This document shows, piece by piece, positions 1-9,664 of a DNA stretch of 64,000 nt. Below the pieces are notes generated by a model. The model was not told the DNA's origin. It did not search any database and saw nothing but the letters and a program-made list of their open reading frames with translations. Each line of letters opens with the position of its first letter. The first letter of the stretch is position 1. The stretch lies in assembly GCF_000027005.1 (NCBI RefSeq), contig NC_012964.1, positions 868,001 to 932,000 on the forward strand, in the 5' to 3' direction. Origin of the DNA: Komagataella phaffii GS115. Its lineage: Eukaryota > Ascomycota > Pichiomycetes > Pichiales > Pichiaceae. The position numbers and the translations under genes were made by a program.

Positions 1-857
1 CCTGGTTTACCATATCCAACATTGACCACGAAGAATTATATTACTTGGTCGGAGTTGTTTTGGGATTGGCTATCTATAACTCCACCATCTTGGATCTTCG
101 ACTACCTTTTGTTCTCTTCAAAAAGTTATTGAATAAAAAACCATCCTTGGAGGACTTTTGCGAGCTATATCCTGAAAATGGTGGTAGTCTGAGAAAGTTG
201 CTGAAGTTGCAGGATGACGAAATATGGGACAACATGGAGATTTATTTTGATGTGACCTATTCAGACCTCCTGGGGGCTATTAAAACCGAGGAACTGGTCC
301 CTGGTGGATCCAGTATCAAGGTGAACAATTCTAATAAGAATGAATACGTTTCCAGATACCTTGACTTTTATTTAAACAAGGTTATAAGTAACTCCTTCAA
401 TTCTTTCTACAAGGGATTCTACAGTGTCATAGGAGGCAATGCCCTATCGTTGTTCAGTCCGCATGAGATACAATTGATTGTACTTGGAGACGACAATGAT
501 GGGAAAAAAGTTGACACAGAGATACTAAAATCTGTTACAAACTACAACGGCTGGGACTCCCGGGAAGCTGCCGTAACAAGCAAACAAGTTGCCTGGTTTT
601 GGGAGTTTTTTGACTCGATTAGTTACAAACAGCAGAAGAAGCTCTTGCTCTTCATTACAGGAAGTGACAGAATTCCAGCTACCGGGATTCAAAACCTTCC
701 ATTTAAAATCACGAGGCTCAAGGGCAACAAGGAGAGGTTTCCCATAGCCCACACATGCTTCAACGAGCTTTGCATCTACGAGTACCCCGATAAGAACACA
801 ATGTGGAGGAAACTAGAGTATGGGATGAATGAAAGCGAAGGATTTGGCATCAAGTAA
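1..857 (+). CDS. HUL4: HECT-type E3 ubiquitin ligase, C-terminal part (HUL4-like), 5' end outside window
   Basis: The frame is open from base 3, so this is the last 284 residues of a larger protein whose start lies upstream of the window. It is most of a HECT domain, which takes ubiquitin from an E2 onto a cysteine and passes it to a substrate. The early GVVLGLAIYNS segment and the closing AHTCFNELCIYEY motif are typical; the catalytic cysteine codon is at 756-758 and the chain ends shortly after, as HECT enzymes do. The name HUL4 rests on family resemblance and on nearby GEF1, which I recall lying close to HUL4 in S. cerevisiae; other HECT ligases are possible. Family call is secure, the symbol less so. 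Confidence 0.8.
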   Translation, partial: WFTISNIDHEELYYLVGVVLGLAIYNSTILDLRLPFVLFKKLLNKKPSLEDFCELYPENGGSLRKLLKLQDDEIWDNMEIYFDVTYSDLLGAIKTEELVPGGSSIKVNNSNKNEYVSRYLDFYLNKVISNSFNSFYKGFYSVIGGNALSLFSPHEIQLIVLGDDNDGKKVDTEILKSVTNYNGWDSREAAVTSKQVAWFWEFFDSISYKQQKKLLLFITGSDRIPATGIQNLPFKITRLKGNKERFPIAHTCFNELCIYEYPDKNTMWRKLEYGMNESEGFGIK

Positions 858-1034
858 TATTTAAAACGTATACCCCAAATAGGCAATAAATGGTCAATTT
901 TTTTGCAACGGCTCGTAGTGTAAGCATGCAGCCAATGAGAAAACGCCAAAAGCAAACATCAAAGAATCGAGAGGTTCTGACTTCTCTTTAAATTTGATTT
1001 TCTTAGTACATCCCAAAGTCAAATAAAGAAACAA

Positions 1035-1878
1035 ATGTTAAGATCACTAGCTAGAAACTCTGTGGGGTTGAAGTCTTTGGGTAAGTGGAATTCCAATTAG
1101 AAGAATACGTTGGGGAGATACGTGAAGAATGAGGGTGAAAAAGGACCCGATGGGGACTATCATCAATACTACGTGGACTTGATGATGGATACCGAAGGGA
1201 TGCCCAATTCAACACCCTGTTGACCCACCTCTTATTTTAACATAAAACCTTGTTCATCTTACTAACATATTCATTGTAGGCCAGGCCAGAACTTTGTCTT
1301 CTTCGGTTACCGCCTTAAAGTCCAATTATGATTCTCCAGACTTTTCACACTACTTGAAGAAGGATCGTAACGCCGATAAAACTAGAGACTTCACCTACTT
1401 CATGGTCGGTTCATTTGGTCTGTTGTCTGCAGCCGGAGCTAAGTCCACTGTAGAGTCTTTCTTGTCTACCATGTCTGCTTCTGCAGATGTGTTAGCTATG
1501 GCTAAGGTTGAGGTCAAGTTAGCAAATATCCCAGAAGGTAAGAACGTCATTGTCAAATGGCAAGGTAAGCCAGTGTTTATCAGACACAGAACCCAAGCTG
1601 AAATTGAAGAGGCTAACGACATTGATATCTCTACTTTAAGAGACCCACAAAAGGATGCCGACCGTGTCAAGAACCCTGAGTGGTTGATCATGTTGGGTAT
1701 CTGCACACACTTGGGTTGTGTTCCTATTGGAGAAGCTGGTGACTTTGGTGGATGGTTCTGTCCATGTCACGGTTCCCATTATGATATCTCTGGTAGAATT
1801 AGAAGAGGTCCTGCTCCATTGAACCTGGAAATCCCAGAGTACGATTTTGCTGACCCTGATACCCTGGTTGTCGGTTAG
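1035..1878 (+). CDS. RIP1: Rieske iron-sulfur subunit of the cytochrome bc1 complex, one intron
   Basis: Mitochondrial inner-membrane subunit of complex III carrying the 2Fe-2S centre that moves electrons from ubiquinol to cytochrome c1. Exons are 1035-1080 and 1280-1878, giving 214 residues, the usual fungal length. The 199-nt intron has donor GTAAGT at 1081, a perfect TACTAAC branch site at 1260-1266 and acceptor TAG at 1277-1279; splicing completes a glycine codon and supplies the ATG and the presequence start ([16 protein letters not shown]). Both cluster-binding boxes are present near the C-terminus: CTHLGCVP and [10 protein letters not shown] single membrane segment ([16 protein letters not shown]) follows the presequence. 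The downstream gene is convergent, with 169 bp between stop codons. Confidence 0.95.
1081..1279 (+). other. Spliceosomal intron of RIP1
   Basis: Donor GTAAGT, branch TACTAAC at 1260-1266, acceptor TAG; 199 nt. Removal joins the 46-nt first exon in frame to the Rieske body, and no ATG in the second exon would restore a complete presequence. Confidence 0.93.
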
Positions 1879-2047
1879 AGAAAGACTCATTGAACTTTTC
1901 CATCACATTATTATACACATCAGGGACGAAGAACGGAATGCAAGAGCGAATGCAAAAGAAAGAAAGAAGAAGAGAAGAAGAATCGAATATTTGGAGCTTA
2001 TTTACCACATAAAGTTTTCTGTAAAAAGGTAACGAACCATAAACTAT

Positions 2048-3679
2048 TTAAATGACGATCGATGTAGCTGATAGCTGTAGTTGTAGGTCATTGGGAAATT
2101 GCTTCCAATTAATCTGTGTATTCGGAACTAGCTCCCCAAATTCATTGATTTGGTTGACATGAGTTCCTGTTTCGTTTGTAGAATTTTGTTTCAAGATTTC
2201 AAACAGAGTTGAAGCCATGTCTGTCAAGTTTGATGGGTTATAATCCTCGATATGGTAAAGCCTCCAGAAGAGACTCCAATGAAATCTGGCATATCTTGGT
2301 AGAACTCTGCGTTTCCCCAAATTGGGTCGATAGCTTCTCACCCAGCGATTCGTTTCAGGGTCGTTTTGATAGACGCCAATGGGAAGAAGTTCCAATAGCC
2401 ACCACTTGAGACATCTTATTATGCTATCTTCTCCTCTATTATCAAACCGATAAACGGGAGGAGGCGGTACTTCGTCCAAGAGTAAAGTGTTGGGAAATAT
2501 CTGACGCAGTTTTCGTTGAAACTGAAATCTTGTAAGACTACTGGCCATCGCTGCGAAATCCTTCTCCAGAATGTCATAAAGTAAAGAAGTAGCCGTTGAA
2601 GATGAATGATGAGGGGAAGGCAGATTATGTGAATATCTCTTCGGAATTAGTTGTAAGGGGTCGTGATGGTAAGAGAATAAAGAGTCCATGGTTGGATATG
2701 TGAGATCGAATTCAGACACTGAACCAGAGCTGAATAATACCCCATACTTAAGTGCTTGGGCTATCATCCACCGAAGGGGAATGTTGGAAAGACAATGCCC
2801 TTGATCATCAGACAGCCAACCTCCGCCAACGTCGGAATGAGATCCAGGGAACCAGATCTCTTGCAGATCTATTTGAGGTGAGTCGGGAAGTTCGTCAGCG
2901 GTTTCAGTAAATGCAAAATCACTAGGGATCGGACAAAAGAGATTTTGCTTGAATTTTGTACGTCTTTCATCAATGCTAATTGCGTGTCGGATGTGTTTTA
3001 TATGATCGGCTTTAGATGAGAAGGGGAACATACGGTCCCTGATAACTCCGACAGAATTGACCGAATCCCAAAGACCCATAAACTCGATATTGACTGTGTT
3101 TCGGCTAAACGTTCGTTTAAATTCTACAGCCAATGAGTTTGCAAGGTCTTTAGGTGCTTTGGGTTGTCCACAAGTCTCCCAATTGCGGTAAATGCTCCAG
3201 GCAGTAAGAGCCATGTGTGTCGAACCAACACTCAGTAGCCCAACTTTTTCGATCATTCCAGCTAGAATTCTTACAGTAAAAGCACCACGGCTATATTTAA
3301 CGGTCAGTACAGTTTTCCTTGTAGAGTGATCTTGCAATTTGTCCAATAGTCCTAGTTACCTGAATCCAAAAAGAAAAATCTTATCTCCCTGAGAATAATA
3401 CTGCACCAAAAACTTGTAGGCAGCAACAATATGCTGGTCCATTCTATGAGCCACCATGGAGTCTATTTCAGCGTTTATGGTTACAGGAATCTTCCGGACG
3501 TATCCCTGAAGGTCCATAAATTCCGCTTCCACGGATCCTATGCCTGGCTGATAGTAGCACAACTGGGTTGAAGGGTCCTCCTTGTATAACATTCGATAAA
3601 ATTTCATAACATTAGTAAATGGCTGAGTTTGGAACTGATTCTTGGTGCCATCTACGCATAGAATGATGGTTTTGGGCAT
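2048..3679 (-). CDS. DUF2235 (Tle1-like) alpha/beta hydrolase, one intron
   Basis: Exon 1 is 3679-3360 and exon 2 is 3290-2048, together 520 residues. Joined, the protein reads FLFGFSRGAFTVR, the nucleophile elbow of the DUF2235 family, related to the catalytic domain of bacterial Tle1 phospholipases. The N-terminal strand ILCVDGTKN and the acid loop GSHSDVGGGW also fit; the late FHWS may carry the histidine. The 69-nt intron has donor GTAACT, a CTGAC branch-like site and acceptor TAG. Reading straight through hits TAA at once, so the hydrolase is only made when spliced. Its ATG lies 81 bp from the stop codon of GEF1 on the same strand. A lipid or ester hydrolase is inferred; the substrate is unknown. 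Confidence 0.85.
3291..3359 (-). other. 69-nt intron inside the catalytic serine codon of the DUF2235 gene
   Basis: On the minus strand the donor GTAACT follows ...GGATTCAG and the acceptor TATAG precedes CCGTGG. The exons join AG with C to give AGC, the serine of GFSRG. TACTGAC serves as a branch-like site. Phase 2. Confidence 0.85.
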
Positions 3680-3760
3680 TGGTCAAATAAACGGTACAAA
3701 ACCAGAAAATAATAACCACGAAAAAAAAGAGTATGCAGTACAGATGACGGTTGAAATGTT

Positions 3761-5980
3761 TCAGCGTGTATTAGGAGTTTCAAGCGGTTCATATTCTTTT
3801 CGTCCTATCTTGGGAAATTTGGATCCAATCAAACAGAAGAAACTCCAAACTCTGTCTTCGATATAATTCTGTTCTTCGTCAAGTAAAATCTGTTCGTTTT
3901 CATCTATGGAATGTGTAGTAGAATGCAAGTAGTTTTCATATTTTATGATATCTTTTCTGGAGAGAAGTCCCGCTAGCTTACCCCCACTATTCTTCACCAG
4001 TATTAGCCTTGGCCCCAGTTTGACAAAGATATCTAAACTGATCTCCAAGGGAGTTGATGTCATGACAGAAACGGGATCCCGCTTGATTAGATGATCCAAA
4101 TAACATGTTTCTGAGTCCTGTAAATCTTCTATAAAAGGGTTTGTAGATGAGTCTTCAGAGAACATGCACATTGTTTCCAACTGCAACCGATCTTGCCCTT
4201 TGAGCCTTCCAATCTCGGCAACTAGCTGCTCTCGTTGGACCAGCCCTGAGCAGAAACCTTCTTGGTCTAACACAGGGTAGGCTTTATAGTCTGTGTCCGC
4301 TAAAATAACCTCCAGATCGTGGTAGGAAAGTCTAAGAGGGAAGTAAACTGTTTCAAGGGTCATAGCTTTATGGGTAGCGTTGTCCTGGAAAAACTCATGC
4401 TCTTCCTTGGAATCTATAAATGGCATCCCGTTGAATTTTATCATTTGATCAGCAATACCTCCAGCACCATATCGGTCATTTATGGTTTTAGTCACCGCAA
4501 TCGCAATCATGATAGGGATGATGTAGTTGACAGCTCCCGTAAGTTCGAACATTACAATGACTACAGTAACTGTCAGATGAGTGATTCCGCTCAGTGCGGA
4601 AGCTGCACCGATTAAAGCATAGGACCCTCCAGTAATACATGATGAACCGTCTTTAGGACACGATGCAAACAACCAAGATGTTTCTCTACTGGCATAGAGT
4701 ATCTCCATTATTAAACCCACGGATCGACCAAAAGTTGCACCCACCGCCATTGAGGGCACAAATATTCCTGCAGGAACTTTGCATCCATATGAAATAATCA
4801 CCAATACCGATCGAATCAAAGTAGCAACGAGCAATGATAATACCAACCATGATTTGTGACTGTTGTCATTGGTGCAAAGGAGAGAATGTGAGTCAGGAGA
4901 GCATTCTTTGAACAACAACTGCATAGTTTTTGTCATTTCATCTTTCAGAAAAACGTTGTTATAGCAGATGAGGCTCGTCAGTAAAGTCAAGTAGACAACC
5001 TCTTTTATTGCGTGTGGAATCAAAAAGCGGTTTCTGAAATGGACTACTTTGATATTCAATTTTGAAACCACAATACCATAGAGACCACCAAATAGTCCCA
5101 GCAGCATAAAGACAGGAATCTCAAAAGAGTACCAAGTTTGGTTGTAGGTAATTTGGAACAAAACCAGCTGACCGTTCCGAAAGGGGTCAATTGAAGCCAA
5201 CGTTGCAGTCGCACATAAAGCGCAGAAATAGCATTTCCAAAAAGTGGACAATAATGGGAAGTTGGAAATCTCTTCTATGGCAAACAATACGCCTCCAATT
5301 GGAGAACCGAAGGCCACACCTACTCCCGCAGCCGTGGCAGCAGTGATGAAATGTCTCCTATTGAAGGCCAAACCATTGAAATATTTGGAAAATAAAACAC
5401 TAGGAACCACACTACCTACACAGGCAGCATAGTGAACACTAGGTCCTTCCTTACCAACACTCAGTCCAGAGGCGATGACCAAGGGTAACGTCAATGATTT
5501 GATGAAAAGTGTAGCTTGATTGAGAAATGCCTTGAAATCGAACCCACTAACAATGATCTTGATTTCCGATATCCCTGAACCAGCTGCTGTCTTAGAGTAA
5601 GTCTTGACCAAGATTGCACCAATTGAGGCAAAAAGTACACTCCATCCAATGTAGAGCAGATAGCTTGCTGGCCAAGGGTTCCAGAATGGGCAGTCGTCAT
5701 GTGAAAGTCCCATACAACAAAACTCCCTATTCAAATACCACGCAGTAGAGCAATACCCGTTCTTGATAGAGGTCAGCCATTCCGTAATGATATTTAGACA
5801 CCCAGCGATAATTCCAACGAAAACTCCGATTGATGCTAAGCAGAGCCAATCGATGATCCAGGATGAAAAACGATGCTGGTTGGACTTGAGTGTCTCATTT
5901 ATCCAGTCAATAGTGTCAAACTGATCAAACCGAGCAATTGATCTGAGGTACCTGGAATTCTCAGAGTTTTTCCAGTACAT
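3761..5980 (-). CDS. GEF1: CLC-type voltage-gated chloride channel/transporter
   Basis: Multi-pass CLC protein with tandem CBS domains at its C-terminus. In S. cerevisiae Gef1 acts in the Golgi/endosome and supports copper loading of the iron oxidase Fet3. CLC signatures are clear: GSGISEIK, GKEGPSVHYAACVG with the gating glutamate, and GSPIGGVLFAIEE. The first ATG of the frame is at 5980 (MYWKNSENSRYLRS), giving 739 residues against about 779 in S. cerevisiae. The frame stays open to 6031, but only from a TTG, and the nearby ATG at 6039 is out of frame, so the true N-terminus is slightly uncertain. It is followed closely by the DUF2235 gene on the same strand. Confidence 0.93.
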   Translation of the reverse strand: MYWKNSENSRYLRSIARFDQFDTIDWINETLKSNQHRFSSWIIDWLCLASIGVFVGIIAGCLNIITEWLTSIKNGYCSTAWYLNREFCCMGLSHDDCPFWNPWPASYLLYIGWSVLFASIGAILVKTYSKTAAGSGISEIKIIVSGFDFKAFLNQATLFIKSLTLPLVIASGLSVGKEGPSVHYAACVGSVVPSVLFSKYFNGLAFNRRHFITAATAAGVGVAFGSPIGGVLFAIEEISNFPLLSTFWKCYFCALCATATLASIDPFRNGQLVLFQITYNQTWYSFEIPVFMLLGLFGGLYGIVVSKLNIKVVHFRNRFLIPHAIKEVVYLTLLTSLICYNNVFLKDEMTKTMQLLFKECSPDSHSLLCTNDNSHKSWLVLSLLVATLIRSVLVIISYGCKVPAGIFVPSMAVGATFGRSVGLIMEILYASRETSWLFASCPKDGSSCITGGSYALIGAASALSGITHLTVTVVIVMFELTGAVNYIIPIMIAIAVTKTINDRYGAGGIADQMIKFNGMPFIDSKEEHEFFQDNATHKAMTLETVYFPLRLSYHDLEVILADTDYKAYPVLDQEGFCSGLVQREQLVAEIGRLKGQDRLQLETMCMFSEDSSTNPFIEDLQDSETCYLDHLIKRDPVSVMTSTPLEISLDIFVKLGPRLILVKNSGGKLAGLLSRKDIIKYENYLHSTTHSIDENEQILLDEEQNYIEDRVWSFFCLIGSKFPKIGRKEYEPLETPNTR

Positions 5981-6886
5981 CGCAGCGTTTTCTGACGGTA
6001 CTAGAGGACTCTTAGGGGAAGGTAGAATCAATAAAGATCATATTAGGTAAGCAAATTTTGGATGGAATAGGAGACTAGGTGTGGATGCGCGATCTCGCCA
6101 AATTGCACGACCAGAGTGGATGCCGGATGGTGGTAAACCGTTTCTTCCTTTTTACCACCCAAGTGCGAGTGAAACACCCCATGGCTGCTCTCCGATTGCC
6201 CCTCTACAGGCATAAGGGTGTGACTTTGTGGGCTTGAATTTTACACCCCCTCCAACTTTTCTCGCATCAATTGATCCTGTTACCAATATTGCATGCCCGG
6301 AGGAGACTTGCCCCCTAATTTCGCGGCGTCGTCCCGGATCGCAGGGTGAGACTGTAGAGACCCCACATAGTGACAATGATTATGTAAGAAGAGGGGGGTG
6401 ATTCGGCCGGCTATCGAACTCTAACAACTAGGGGGGTGAACAATGCCCAGCAGTCCTCCCCACTCTTTGACAAATCAGTATCACCGATTAACACCCCAAA
6501 TCTTATTCTCAACGGTCCCTCATCCTTGCACCCCTCTTTGGACAAATGGCAGTTAGCATTGGTGCACTGACTGACTGCCCAACCTTAAACCCAAATTTCT
6601 TAGAAGGGGCCCATCTAGTTAGCGAGGGGTGAAAAATTCCTCCATCGGAGATGTATTGACCGTAAGTTGCTGCTTAAAAAAAATCAGTTCAGATAGCGAG
6701 ACTTTTTTGATTTCGCAACGGGAGTGCCTGTTCCATTCGATTGCAATTCTCACCCCTTCTGCCCAGTCCTGCCAATTGCCCATGAATCTGCTAATTTCGT
6801 TGATTCCCACCCCCCTTTCCAACTCCACAAATTGTCCAATCTCGTTTTCCATTTGGGAGAATCTGCATGTCGACTACATAAAGCGA

Positions 6887-6896
6887 CCGGTGTCCG
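6887..6896 (+). promoter_or_regulatory. CCGGTGTCCG element shared with the aldehyde dehydrogenase promoter
   Basis: The 10-mer CCGGTGTCCG lies 306 bp before the ADH2 ATG; the identical word lies 277 bp before the aldehyde dehydrogenase ATG at 60039-60048. The flanks differ. The CCG/CGG ends resemble zinc-cluster (Zn2Cys6) half sites. Function inferred only. Confidence 0.5.
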
Positions 6897-7110
6897 AAAA
6901 GATCTGTGTAGTTTTCAACATTTTGTGCTCCCCCCGCTGTTTGAAAACGGGGGTGAGCGCTCTCCGGGGTGCGAATTCGTGCCCAATTCCTTTCACCCTG
7001 CCTATTGTAGACGTCAACCCGCATCTGGTGCGAATATAGCGCACCCCCAATGATCACACCAACAATTGGTCCACCCCTCCCCAATCTCTAATATTCACAA
7101 TTCACCTCAC

Positions 7111-7118
7111 TATAAATA
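7111..7118 (+). promoter_or_regulatory. TATA box of ADH2
   Basis: TATAAATA 75 bp before the ATG, between the C/G-run array and the pyrimidine-rich 5' leader; usual placement for a strongly regulated yeast gene. Confidence 0.75.
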
Positions 7119-7192
7119 CCCCTGTCCTGCTCCCAAATTCTTTTTTCCTTCTTCCATCAGCTACTAGCTTTTATCTTATTTACTTTACGAAA

Positions 7193-8245
7193 ATGTCTCC
7201 AACTATCCCAACTACACAAAAGGCTGTTATCTTCGAGACCAACGGCGGTCCCCTAGAGTACAAGGACATTCCAGTCCCAAAGCCAAAGTCAAACGAACTT
7301 TTGATCAACGTTAAGTACTCCGGTGTCTGTCACACTGATTTGCACGCCTGGAAGGGTGACTGGCCATTGGACAACAAGCTTCCTTTGGTTGGTGGTCACG
7401 AAGGTGCTGGTGTCGTTGTCGCTTACGGTGAGAACGTCACTGGATGGGAGATCGGTGACTACGCTGGTATCAAATGGTTGAACGGTTCTTGTTTGAACTG
7501 TGAGTACTGTATCCAAGGTGCTGAATCCAGTTGTGCCAAGGCTGACCTGTCTGGTTTCACCCACGACGGATCTTTCCAGCAGTATGCTACTGCTGATGCC
7601 ACCCAAGCCGCCAGAATTCCAAAGGAGGCTGACTTGGCTGAAGTTGCCCCAATTCTGTGTGCTGGTATCACCGTTTACAAGGCTCTTAAGACCGCTGACT
7701 TGCGTATTGGCCAATGGGTTGCCATTTCTGGTGCTGGTGGAGGACTGGGTTCTCTTGCCGTTCAATACGCCAAGGCTCTGGGTTTGAGAGTTTTGGGTAT
7801 TGATGGTGGTGCCGACAAGGGTGAATTTGTCAAGTCCTTGGGTGCTGAGGTCTTCGTCGACTTCACTAAGACTAAGGACGTCGTTGCTGAAGTCCAAAAG
7901 CTCACCAACGGTGGTCCACACGGTGTTATTAACGTCTCCGTTTCCCCACATGCTATCAACCAATCTGTCCAATACGTTAGAACTTTGGGTAAGGTTGTTT
8001 TGGTTGGTCTGCCATCTGGTGCCGTTGTCAACTCTGACGTTTTCTGGCACGTTCTGAAGTCCATCGAGATCAAGGGATCTTACGTTGGAAACAGAGAGGA
8101 CAGTGCCGAGGCCATCGACTTGTTCACCAGAGGTTTGGTCAAGGCTCCTATCAAGATTATCGGTCTGTCTGAACTTGCTAAGGTCTACGAACAGATGGAG
8201 GCTGGTGCCATCATCGGTAGATACGTTGTGGACACTTCCAAATAA
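7193..8245 (+). CDS. ADH2: Zinc-dependent alcohol dehydrogenase
   Basis: 350-residue medium-chain alcohol dehydrogenase interconverting ethanol and acetaldehyde with NAD; no presequence, so cytosolic. Catalytic zinc ligands lie in [10 protein letters not shown] and GGHEGAGVV, structural-zinc cysteines in [15 protein letters not shown], and the nucleotide loop is [11 protein letters not shown]. The ATG at 7193 follows a pyrimidine-rich leader ending CGAAA. Codon choice is strongly biased toward C/T-ending codons (GGT, GTC, AAG), as in highly expressed yeast genes, which also creates a long false frame on the other strand. I recognise it as the ADH that dominates ethanol metabolism in K. phaffii. 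It converges on the next gene with 21 bp between stop codons. Confidence 0.96.
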   Translation: MSPTIPTTQKAVIFETNGGPLEYKDIPVPKPKSNELLINVKYSGVCHTDLHAWKGDWPLDNKLPLVGGHEGAGVVVAYGENVTGWEIGDYAGIKWLNGSCLNCEYCIQGAESSCAKADLSGFTHDGSFQQYATADATQAARIPKEADLAEVAPILCAGITVYKALKTADLRIGQWVAISGAGGGLGSLAVQYAKALGLRVLGIDGGADKGEFVKSLGAEVFVDFTKTKDVVAEVQKLTNGGPHGVINVSVSPHAINQSVQYVRTLGKVVLVGLPSGAVVNSDVFWHVLKSIEIKGSYVGNREDSAEAIDLFTRGLVKAPIKIIGLSELAKVYEQMEAGAIIGRYVVDTSK

Positions 8246-8266
8246 GCCGAATAGTTTGTATACGTC

Positions 8267-9664
8267 TTATGTAATGAGTTTCAATGAATTACTTATTTTT
8301 ACCTCTCCTTTTTGGCTCAATTCAACTAGCCTCTGTAGCAATCTGTTTGCGAAGAAGAACTTATCTAATTTTTCATGGGTTTTCCCCACGTTTTTGAAAA
8401 GACTTTGTCTTAACTCTCTGTGATCAAACCGTTGTGGTGGACCGCTGATTGATTGTGATTCTTCTTCCAGATCTAGCGACTCTGGCAGATAAGAGTCCCC
8501 GGAGTCAATAATTACCCCAAGAATATACCTTGAAACCTCCGAGTTGGCCAGTATTTGAGATAACAGCAGCTCCTTGTATTTGTAAGTGCCTTCGTTATCA
8601 ATTGATCCGATGTCCAGCATTATTTTGATATCAGGTCTCCCAATCTTGACAAACTTTTCTACAATGTGTTTTTGAAGCAGTTGCACAAGAGGAGCAATAT
8701 CTTCAAGGTATGAGTCTTGCTGGTCGCCGTTCAATTTTAAAATAAGAAATGTATCTGAGTTCCCTGTCGTCCCAATAACTGCTACACTCCCCAACTTTGT
8801 GACAGAGAGAAAATGATGCTCTTGTGAAGTGGAATATATGGCGTCAATGCTACTTTGTAATTTATGGTTGAACGCATTCTCAGTATCTCCATAAACTTGA
8901 AAGCCCACGGGGTAAGAGACGCCAGATGCTAATTCTCTATGCAATTGCGACTCTGTGTAAGTGTGACTCAAAAGTCCAATACAGTAGAGATCACTCACAT
9001 ACTGAGGGGTCAGTGTGTCGGAGAGTTCACCTACCAATGGACAGTACTGGGCTAATTCGGTTAGCAAGACTCGACATATCGGGATCCCATACTGAATCTC
9101 ATAGGACATTATTGCCTGATCATTGTCTCCGTTTCCGTACTCGCTCAAATTGGTTCTCATTGTCACTAGCAAGTCTTTTCGATCTGTAGACGTCAAGGGG
9201 TTGAATAATGGAGTTATCTCTTTTTCCAAAACACCGTCCATTTCTCCTACAACCTTATAATTTCTCTTCCCCGTTAAAGCGGCTATCCACTGAGCGCATC
9301 TCTTTGCCTGGGTACCATCTTTTATGTACTCTGGACCGGTTATCACTAATAGTGGCTTATTCTCCACTATCTCAGTATCAGGCAAGATGTTAGGTTGGGC
9401 AGAATCATTTGAATCCGTTTTGATCAAGCTGTTGATATAGTTACGGTAAGTAAGAATCTTCTGCTTTAATTCTTCGTTGGTTGGGTAGAGTACCTGTTGA
9501 AGGACTTCTGGCTGAGGAACCACGCTGTGGCCGAACTTCTCACTTAAAAGAAGGCCTGAACCTTGGGAAGAAGGAGGCCTGCTATTGGTTGACTGCTTAT
9601 TCAGCCCGTAGTCCCAAACAGGCGGCGTTCTAGATCGTTTCGGGTCGACCTCTTGTACTGTCAT
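8267..9664 (-). CDS. Degenerate class I DAHP-synthase paralogue, probably non-catalytic
   Basis: The 465-residue protein aligns by eye along the Aro3/Aro4 family (3-deoxy-D-arabino-heptulosonate 7-phosphate synthase, first step of the shikimate pathway). Conserved stretches include TLTPQYVSDL, TESQLHRELASG (residues 237-248), PVGF and HHFLSVTK. The active-site signatures are changed: the metal-binding GPCSIHD is GPEYIKD (110-116, Cys to Glu), the MRAYLEKPR box is missing, GFKNGTDG is GFQVYGDTE (254-262), ILRGG is ILKLN, and DYSHGN is DIGSIDN. The N-terminus adds about 60 polar residues. The frame is intact and normal in codon use, so it is not a pseudogene. A regulatory or structural role is inferred. 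Confidence 0.8.
   Translation of the reverse strand: MTVQEVDPKRSRTPPVWDYGLNKQSTNSRPPSSQGSGLLLSEKFGHSVVPQPEVLQQVLYPTNEELKQKILTYRNYINSLIKTDSNDSAQPNILPDTEIVENKPLLVITGPEYIKDGTQAKRCAQWIAALTGKRNYKVVGEMDGVLEKEITPLFNPLTSTDRKDLLVTMRTNLSEYGNGDNDQAIMSYEIQYGIPICRVLLTELAQYCPLVGELSDTLTPQYVSDLYCIGLLSHTYTESQLHRELASGVSYPVGFQVYGDTENAFNHKLQSSIDAIYSTSQEHHFLSVTKLGSVAVIGTTGNSDTFLILKLNGDQQDSYLEDIAPLVQLLQKHIVEKFVKIGRPDIKIMLDIGSIDNEGTYKYKELLLSQILANSEVSRYILGVIIDSGDSYLPESLDLEEESQSISGPPQRFDHRELRQSLFKNVGKTHEKLDKFFFANRLLQRLVELSQKGEVKISNSLKLIT

Larger units (their letters stand above)
5981..7192 (+). promoter_or_regulatory. Promoter region of ADH2 (and 5' flank of GEF1), rich in CACCCC/GGGGTG
   Basis: No convincing gene in 1.2 kb. 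The stretch holds at least fifteen runs of four to six C or G, many as CACCCC or its complement GGGGTG (for example near 6176, 6245, 6393, 6431, 6491, 6529, 6625, 6943, 6975, 7041, 7073). Such runs resemble binding sites of Cys2His2 zinc-finger regulators of the Adr1/Mxr1 and Mig1 types; that link is inference. A TATAAATA box sits at 7111-7118, 75 bp before the ADH2 ATG, followed by a pyrimidine-rich leader. The short open frames in this region have no recognisable domain and arise in GC-skewed sequence. Confidence 0.75.

Noticed and set aside
6629..7084. Several 97-136-codon frames in the ADH2 promoter
   Set aside because: They overlap each other on both strands in GC-run sequence and look nothing like proteins.
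7289..8050. 253-codon open frame on the minus strand opposite ADH2
   Set aside because: It is the mirror of strongly biased ADH2 codons and is Thr/Ser/Val-rich without any domain; ADH2 is certain on the plus strand.
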